A DNA stretch of 64,000 nucleotides from Candolleomyces eurysporus (Eukaryota; Basidiomycota; Agaricomycetes; Agaricales; Psathyrellaceae), in the NCBI GenBank assembly GCA_027579435.1, contig JANBPK010001202.1, positions 47,613 to 111,612 on the forward strand, in the 5' to 3' direction. The translations under genes and the position numbers were made by a program. Every line of letters starts with the position of its first letter. Position 1 is the stretch's first letter. Shown here piece by piece: positions 56,756-64,000 of the stretch. The notes beneath the pieces are model-generated. The model made no database searches. It was given only the letters and a program-made list of their open reading frames with translations, and was not told the origin of the DNA.

Positions 56756-58564
56756 ATGGTCCTCAAACGAAAACAGGGAGACGATTGGGTTGCTGCAGGC
56801 TCAGAGTCTAGCTCAACGCGAGCGGGACCTTCCTCAACACGGGTACCCGTGCCGGATGTTCTCCCGCCTGCGGCGTCACTGGCGAAACCCAGAAAACGAG
56901 CAAAACGCGATTTGACGGGGACAATCGTGGGAGGAGCTGGGCAGACGGCGTCCATGGCTGCGTCCTCATCGAGCTCTGCTATGCCAGTCCCTGGTCCGTC
57001 TCAACCACAGGCCTCGCCGAAGAAAAGGGGTGGGGGGGAGGAAAAAGAAAGATCCCGATGCCGCGCCTGCACCGGAGAAGAGGGCTGCGAGATATAAAGC
57101 GGCTTGTCCACAGAATATTATGGATAGGTTGGAGAGGGTTCGGACTCAGACGTACGCACCGNTTTTTTTTCTTTGGTCTCGCCGTATGGATTACAATTGG
57201 TGTCTAGATTTTTCATGGTTGATAGGAGGAGAAACGACGGTGAATTGAGAGAAGAGTTTAGTGTTCTTGGGTCGACAGGGAATGTATGTCTGCTGAGTCA
57301 TTCTTTTGGCGGCTGCGTCTCGCTCAACGTCTTGCTTCGTTCCAGGTCTATACGACAACCATTGGCACGACTCCCAAATGCAATTGTGCGTACTATCTTC
57401 GTCTCATTTTGGATTTTCATGCCCTTACAAACTCGCCGCAGGTCCCGATGCGGTCAAAGGGAACCACTGCAAACATATTGTAAGTCTGATCCGTTTGCCG
57501 TTAGAGTGTGCTTAAGTTACTTAACGCGATCCGGGACCGCCAGTTATTTGTAATGACGAAAGGTCCGCGATCTCAATCCCATTTTCACTTGAATTCGCCC
57601 TCAACCATCTCTTAGTCCTTCAGGTTCCCCAATCCTCCAACCTATGGTACCAAAAGTACGAACCCAGCTTCCTGAAAACGATATCCCTACTGATTTCGAT
57701 AACCTCATGATCATTCACCAGAGCCCTCCTCACCTCGGAACTCGAAACCATCTTTGCCAACGCCCCAGCCGCACCCAACGCCGTCACCAACCGTCGAGTG
57801 CAAGAAGTTTATGCTCGTGCTACGGGAAAAGCTTCTGAGCCCGCCTCTGCTACGCCTGATTCGAAGAAGAAGATGCCTGAAGAGGAAGACGACTGTCCGA
57901 TCTGTTATGAGACGATGTACCAAGCTAAGGAAAATAAGTTGGTGTGGTGTGAGGAGTGCGGGAATGCGTTGCATAAGGAGTGTTTTGCACAGTGTGAGTT
58001 TAAATTTTCTGTCTGCCTTTCGATCTGGCTTGCTGGCTTTTCCACCGACCACTGACCACCGCCTCCGTCTTTCCTTCAAACCCTCTCGCATTCTTCTCGC
58101 ATGCTTTCTCCCGCTGGGTCGATTCCCCTATACTGATCCACGATTCTTATAGGGAGAGCAACTTCCTCAAGAACGGGCAAAGAACTCACCTGCGTATACT
58201 GCAGGTCAAAGTGGGTCGTTGCTGGTGGAAGTTCCGCTGTTGGTGCTGCGACGAAGGCTGGGGGCTATTTGAACCTGGCGAGCGCTGCTGGGTTAAGTCC
58301 TGTTAGGGATACGAGTACTTGTGAGTAAATTTATTCATTTGCATTTATCGTCTTATTATAGCACCCTTCATTTATCTTCTCCGGGCGACCTTCGCTTTGG
58401 ACTCGCGTTTCCCTCACCTTCCGCTCCCTCCATCTCCCCGTGCTTTGAACGAATTGATGCTGACTTTGGTCCTCTTCTCCGTAGATTATCATGGACCGAG
58501 GAGAGGTCAGAGAGGTTATCGAGGGTATCAGAATTACGATGGCGATGAGGATCCTTTCATGTGA
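56756..58564 (+). CDS. SWIM- and RING-finger protein (probable E3 ubiquitin ligase)
   Basis: Exons 56756-57151, 57208-57283, 57346-57385, 57442-57479, 57624-57655, 57722-57993, 58153-58320 and 58485-58564. A Ser/Pro-rich N-terminus leads to KAACPQNIMDRLERVRTQ and FFMVDRRRNDGELREEFSVLGSTGN. The SWIM finger is C-x-C...H-x-C-x-H (CNCPDAVKGNHCKH). The RING finger is CPIC...CEECGNALHKEC...CVYC. An Arg/Gly/Tyr-rich tail (RRGQRGYRGYQNY) closes. This order matches ZSWIM2-like ligases. A 7-G run at 57033-57039 throws exon 1 out of frame between the Ser/Pro-rich part and KKKDPDAAPAPEKRAARYK; one base fewer or more is presumably a homopolymer error. An N at 57162 lies in intron 1. Confidence 0.85.
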
Positions 58565-59144
58565 TGTTCATTCTCTCCTATTCAATCCCCTTCGCCCTCC
58601 ATTTTTTGACACGCTTCTTGTGTTTTGTGCTTCCCTTCGCGCATTCTTGAAGGGTGTAAAGTCCCAGAGTGTTTTGTCTCCCCCTCGCAGTTGTATTAAA
58701 ATCTTGTAACATTTTATTCGATTTTATTTAACTGGGTACATCGATACCGCTGTGTACTATAATATAATCTCTCCTCCACCATTGATATAGCTGTGCGAGG
58801 GCACACTAGACGTCTTTGTCTCGTCGCCCCAACCGGCCAGAAACTCCTCTTGATCTCGTCAAAATGGCAACAATGAGTAGAGGCGCGCCAAATCAAACTC
58901 CAGAGGATGAAGAGTAAGGGTGCTCCTCAATTCAGGCGATGGTTACGCTAACTAAGTCCTACTACATAAAAAAATGATTGTTTCCTGTGGGGCAGACACG
59001 GGAAGCGGGTTCCAGTGCTGCGTCGTATCTCGTCGAAAAGTTTTCAATTTATTTTCTATAGAAGGCCTACAGATGTGTTGGTGAAGTCGGGTCTGGTTAC
59101 GAACATGGCGTAAACCACCCGAGGATTCTCCCCTTCGTACAAGG
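58565..59144. other. Intergenic, no gene seen
   Basis: Probably the 3' UTR of the SWIM/RING gene, then non-coding sequence. Confidence 0.4.
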
Positions 59145-59740
59145 ATTAATATTCATCACACGTCCTGTATTGCGTGCACTCTTGGATTAGATCCCAATCG
59201 CGACCATAATGTTTTTGAGACTGGGAAGCGGTATAGGACAACACCAGCGAATTGTTGTATCGAAGAAGTTGAATCAATTTTTTGAGCAGTCGGCGTCGAA
59301 GGTCCACAGAAAAGCGCCCTTGTTAAAGGTGCCAATGTGAGGGTAGGTTGAAATATCCATCCGTAGTGACGAGTATGGGGAAACTGCTATTGACTGAACT
59401 AGGTAAAGGGCCGCGATTCAGCGGTGCAGCGACCGACCGCGTATTGAGCCTAAAACGTCTTTCCTGGCGAATCTGAGTAAGGAAGTCTATCGTCTCTCGG
59501 AAGCCAGGATGCTGCTCGCCGATTCCAGAATGTCCTGCGATATAAATAAATATGGGCGTTTCCGACAACTCATCAAGTGCTTTGGGCCGTTCGACTTTCC
59601 GAGTGCAGCAGATACGAACATACTCTACGCGTATCAAAAACGGCTTGCCGTCCACGTCTACGACGAGATAATCATCGTCTTTGCTATCGGAGAATCATCT
59701 TGCAAGTCTTCCTCGTTTGAGCCATTGAAGCTCGAGGGAT
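59145..59740 (-). pseudogene. Degenerate P-loop protein, copy 2 (inverted)
   Basis: On the minus strand the DNA matches copy 1 (AAACGAGGAAGA, TCTCCGATAGCAAAGACG, then GATTAT.TCGTC). The translation has VDGKPFLIRVEYVRI and IFIYIAGHSGIGEQ, in which the P-loop Lys is replaced. VTTDGYFNL and a final FDADCS/SPSQK-like part follow with stops. Both copies have lost the Walker A Lys/Ser context. Confidence 0.6.
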
Positions 59741-62700
59741 AACAGCTTCAGCAGGTGCGGCAGATTAAATTTGAGTAGCGTCTGCGGACTCTGTGAAGTT
59801 GAATGAACATGAGAGGATTTTGAAAGGAGATCTAAGTAGCTCACCCGACCTCGGTCTTTTGCGGTCACTGTCAATTACTATTTTGGATTCCGCAAATCGC
59901 TTTGTACCGGTCGATAGCTCAGCGCTCAGCGGTCAACTTTAGACCGAGTTCGCGCAGCCTTAGGGTGTCTTTGGGGAAGTAATCTTGAACGAATTTTACA
60001 CCCCATGCAGGGAGAACCATGACAGGACAATAGACGACAACCGCAGGTTCAGAACAGCAGGTCACTAACAGATCTAGAGCCACAAAGGACCCGAAGCTAC
60101 CTTTGATTTTGATATGCCCTCTGACTCATTGACGTGAGAAAAGCCGAAATTTGCTCAATCGTGAAGGCCCTCGGCGCTATCGCGAGTCAACCCGAGGATA
60201 GTTAGAGAAGGTATAACCCTGAGCGAGGTTCCGAGCGGCGGATAGGATCACGAGCACAGCGGTCAGGGTGAAGGATGCTTCCACGTTGCTCCAGTCGCAG
60301 GAGTGACAGCTTGAGACAAGAAAAGACTCATTAGGAGTAGCGCGTGGAGAGGGTCAGGACAAGACCAATGTCGAGGCCCTTTTTCGAGTCTACAAACATA
60401 AAAATTCGGATATTACTCTGTCGGCTGCCGATCGGTGTCTTGGCTCAAAGTTCCTGTACAAATCGGCTGTCCAAAGGATTCACAACTCGGCAGAGTCGAT
60501 AGCCTTGAAGTCTACATGAGGCCGACTCGGAAGGGTGACTGGCCATTCTCCATGTCTGTGTCCCTGACACATAGTATGATTCTGATTGCTGAAACATTCA
60601 TGAGTTTAATTTTCTATGATTGCCCGCAGTAACCCACAGCCGGCGGCTCGGGAGCAGGGATCACGAGTAATGGGGAGACCTCAAAGGACACTAGTTCAGG
60701 GCTAGAGGCACCAGGGAAGCGGCCTCTGATGTGAGCAAAACCCCTGATACTTAGTTTTGCATCTGATTGACTTTCAGCTGTAGTATAGGGACGGATAGAT
60801 GTCCCAGGTTCCGCCTCTCAATAACATTGGCCAAATGCGAATTGTCACGGTTATCCTCAGTAATCACATCTCCGCCGCCACACGCGCATACCAATTCTCT
60901 CGAAAACGGCTTGCTTTGGCTAGAGTAATTATTACGAAACCTTTTCTTCTCGAATTTCCATCTATCTCAAACGGTTAGCACTGCCTCGTCGGAAAGATCG
61001 AGAGATCAGCAACCCTTTCGACACAAGCATTGGCACACGCTGCCATGTCCGCTTCAAAAGAAACTTGACCGGACGGGTAATCATGACAGACTCTGGGAGA
61101 CTTGCCGCGGGTTCTTATCTCGGTCTGCGAATCTGAGACGGCTCTGACAGGTGGCGCAGACGCTCCTACGTTGAGCGTCGAGTCGAAACACCAGGCGACT
61201 GAATTCTGGAAGTGGAGACAGAATCCGCAGGTCTTATCACCGGGCGTTTTGGGCGAGGGTCGATTGGAATCTTGTCTGACGGTGACTGCACAGGGAGGGG
61301 TAAAGCCCACTGCCAGTGGCAAGCACCAAGTTGCAGCTTGACATGAATTGGGACCTCTCATGAGCCGGAGTGTCAAGGCTCCCGCTATGTACTATGTAGC
61401 AACCGGACTCGGCTTTGTCTTTAACAACAATTGTATGAGCTTGAATTAATCGTATTGGGCTTGGTTAGGGGATCCAGAAGCGAGAATGTACATAAATTCC
61501 GTTGGAGGAGGAGGGGATGCATTCCCCTCTAAATCTCATTAATATAACAGTGTTCGGTTCGATCACTCGATCGCTCGGGAAGGAGGCAACTCTCTAACGA
61601 AATGAAAATACCTACTTTACTACCTACTGAATGCACGTCTTGCCTAAACGAATTGCCTACTCGTTTCTGCTCCTCGTAATACAGACCTGACTGAGGTTGC
61701 CATCATCTTTACTCGGACCTTGGTCGATCGCTTGACAAGCTCCGGCGCAGAGGAAGGCAACGTGTACACCCTGGGTACATAGCTGGGAGCCTCTGCAGGT
61801 CACGATGCATAGTATGGGTACGCATTTACCGGATTTAGGAAAAAGGACGCTCAAACCCTCCGAAGAACCTCCGCATCATTCAATCAGAGGGCGCCCATCA
61901 ATCGAGCAAACGGATCAAAATATTCAGGGTCTTCGTCGCCCCCTATCTCAATCATGTTCGTCGCTTTTAACGATTGCAAGCAGGCGTTTCACGGTGACTA
62001 TGTTGGTGCTAAATACTTATCACAGGAACAGCAGAAAATGATTCTATTCCTGGTATGAGATGCATAGGCACCTTCGTGAAGCAGGCCTTTAGATTGACCA
62101 TCTTTCACCATTATGTGCGGTGACGGAAATAGGTTCGAATCTCCGTCAAAACATCATCCTGCGGTGACCGAGTAACCCAACAATCAGTAACGTTAATGGT
62201 GAAAGGGCTCCCCGTTACGGAGCGCTAGGTCGGTGCATTGCAAGCACCGATCGAGTTGCTCTAGTAGTATAGCGTACCGAGTAAGCAGCGATTCAGCTTT
62301 CGTTTTCTAGTGTTTATTACGAGCAATACACACTGAATCGCTGCTCAGTCGAAAAGGTTCATGTATGCTGCCGAGTGAAACACTGCATGCATATCTCTGT
62401 CAAGGTCCCGTATGTTCTTGACTCGTGATTCCACTGAGTTCAAACGTCAAACTTTAAGAAACATCAAGACGAAGGAGCTGACGGCGATAGATACAATCAA
62501 TGATGCAGGCCGGTTAATCGAGGATCCAGTCTCGAATTGTTTGAACGGGTTTGCATATCGATGCTTCGGTCAGTTGAAATAACATCTCAGCTTTCTGAAC
62601 CATAGTAACAGATACTTTATCATCGCAATTATTCGCTGTAGATAGGAAAGACTTGACAAGAAGCGATTCTAAATTGATTTCCTCTGGATTACTCCGAAGA

Positions 62701-64000
62701 ACTCAGAACTGAGCTCGATACCTGGGCCGGCGAACGCTGTGGGTACGTTCTCGGCCGGTTGCGCAGTGATACCGTTGATATTGCAGGCTACTGTCATCTT
62801 TTCGACCGCATGAGACACGAGAAGACGACAATATTACGCCATGACCTCACCAAACTCAGTTGGAGATGTCTGGATATGTTATCATATGAGAAAAGGAGGA
62901 CCCTAAACTGGAGGGCCGATCTGACTATGGCTATTGCTGTTTGAATGAGATTAGGCGCAAGTGTCTCGCCAGCGCGACGCTCAAACTTCGAGGTTCGATA
63001 CTCCGACCGATATCTCAGAAATTACTGCGCGTACAGCCACTACACTCGAGCTCAATTTCCGGTATCTCGGAGTACATAGCTATGCCAGCTCTTCATGCGT
63101 AAGCTCATGTTTGAGCGAAATTAAATGTTGTGGGATGAGTGCCGCCTTTGGAGAGGTTATCACACACTTGAACCGAATGGCAAGTGAATGACTGCTGAAC
63201 TGGTGAAACGTGCAAACGGGCCTGTCAATTTCACCGTCAATCGTGCACGTTCCGTCCCATTTCGCACCGTCCGGGTGAGAGTTACTATTGTCAACTGTCG
63301 ATCCTGTTCGGTTACAAGTCTCGCCACGATGATCGATTTAGGTATGACTGAGAGAGCACGAGAGCCTCAGGTTCATCTCTCCTTGAGGCAGGTCCAGAGG
63401 CTTCTCCGACAGTGTATCAGGCGAGAAACGGTCGACCCGGAATTGAGTATTGATCCCCAACTTTGAACGCTGTAGAGTAAGCTCAGAGCCCACGGGAAGG
63501 TTTTCTTGTCGATCCACAGACGTTGACGTTATGGTCACGAAATCAATTTCACCAACAATAGGAATTTCCCAATGCGAAAGACGCGCTAGGGCATGATGTA
63601 CCCATGCCCAGCCTTAGCTCCGATTTCCGCCCACCTTATTGAAGTTTTCTCAGTGTGGGAAGTGAGTGTGACCGACCTACCTTTGGTTAGGGGGCTCGAC
63701 GGCGTCCCGGACGGCGTCTAATGTTCGCGATCGAGCTCCATAGTTCACGTCATTTCGAAGCTCTAAAACGCCTCGTGTACCTTCCCCCTTCCACTAGTCC
63801 TTTCCTTCCTGACAGTGAGCCCTTTACAAGCGAACAAGCCTTGAAGCGATTTGACCCTTTATGAACTTTACCTTGACTCAGACGTTCTCCACACTTTACC
63901 TGACATAGACAAAAGCAGGAACAAGGGCGCGAAGCCGTGATGCATAATCTAGTACCAATTAGTACCGTTGATGATGGCTGGATGCTGGGTTCTCGAAGTT
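59741..64000. other. 4.2 kb without a recognisable gene
   Basis: Reading frames are short on both strands. One minus-strand frame (61376-60975) carries ten Cys (CGFCLHFQNSVAWCF) but lacks a signal peptide and splice support, so I do not call it a gene. A hairpin lies at 62284-62345. No transposon termini, rRNA or tRNA were identified. Confidence 0.4.
62284..62345. repeat. 13-bp inverted repeat with 36-nt loop
   Basis: Arms AGCAGCGATTCAG (62284-62296) and CTGAATCGCTGCT (62333-62345) pair perfectly. The loop contains further partly complementary TGTTTATT/AATACACA, so a ~62-nt imperfect hairpin could form. Confidence 0.8.

Noticed and set aside
62120..62160. GGTTCGAATC T-arm-like sequence
   Set aside because: Sequence 60 nt upstream does not pair with the following bases as an acceptor stem, so no tRNA fold.
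62215..62275. tRNA-like hairpin GGTGC-ATTGCAA-GCACC (would be an anticodon arm for Ala)
   Set aside because: No D-arm, no GTTCGA-type T-arm and no pairing acceptor ends at the right distances.

Overview
This window is nuclear DNA of a mushroom-forming basidiomycete (Agaricomycetes). The genes carry many 45-80 nt GT-AG introns, intergenic gaps are short, tRNA-Lys genes have introns, and several families are typical of the group: short NACHT-domain NLR-like proteins with an Asn-rich first exon, an AA14-type lytic polysaccharide monooxygenase, SWIM/RING proteins and SRPK-like kinases. Coordinates of spliced genes were worked out by hand from splice signals and reading-frame continuity.

Left end to 10 kb: the 3' end of a Pro/Tyr-rich protein gene, then a tandem NLR array on the + strand. 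The array has two intact paralogues (2090-4105 and 6889-8960), one 5'-truncated copy (9038-9805) and decayed 3' ends of further copies before each intact gene. The duplicated unit took along the 3' flank of the Pro-rich gene. A small two-exon gene (4846-5240, minus strand) sits between the paralogues.

10-27 kb is a conserved housekeeping block: BUB1/MadBub spindle-checkpoint kinase (minus), a divergent F-box gene with a decayed tail copy further on, the tRNA exportin XPOT/LOS1 (13 exons, minus), a second F-box protein (minus) and a divergent single-TM or tail-anchored protein.

27-40 kb: a GH5 exo-beta-1,3-glucanase-like enzyme, tRNA-Lys(CUU), an FAD-dependent monooxygenase, an AA14 LPMO and an acyl-protein thioesterase. 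A debris field follows, with a tRNA-Lys pseudogene, an SRPK-like kinase pseudogene, tRNA-Lys(UUU) and NLR/DUF4604 scraps.

40-46 kb: a second, unrelated NLR array on the minus strand. Its repeated unit is an NLR head-to-head with a DUF4604 gene; it occurs three times and only the last unit (NLR 42590-44685, DUF4604 45081-45746) is intact in both genes.

46-64 kb: an MFS transporter, a multi-pass membrane protein, two poorly resolved minus-strand genes, and a SWIM/RING ubiquitin-ligase-like gene flanked by two degenerate, oppositely oriented copies of a P-loop protein. The last 4-5 kb hold no recognisable gene.

The sequence contains 16 single N bases, nearly all at the edge of a homopolymer. 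Three break reading frames that are restored when the N is ignored, so several apparent frameshifts here are probably assembly artefacts rather than mutations.
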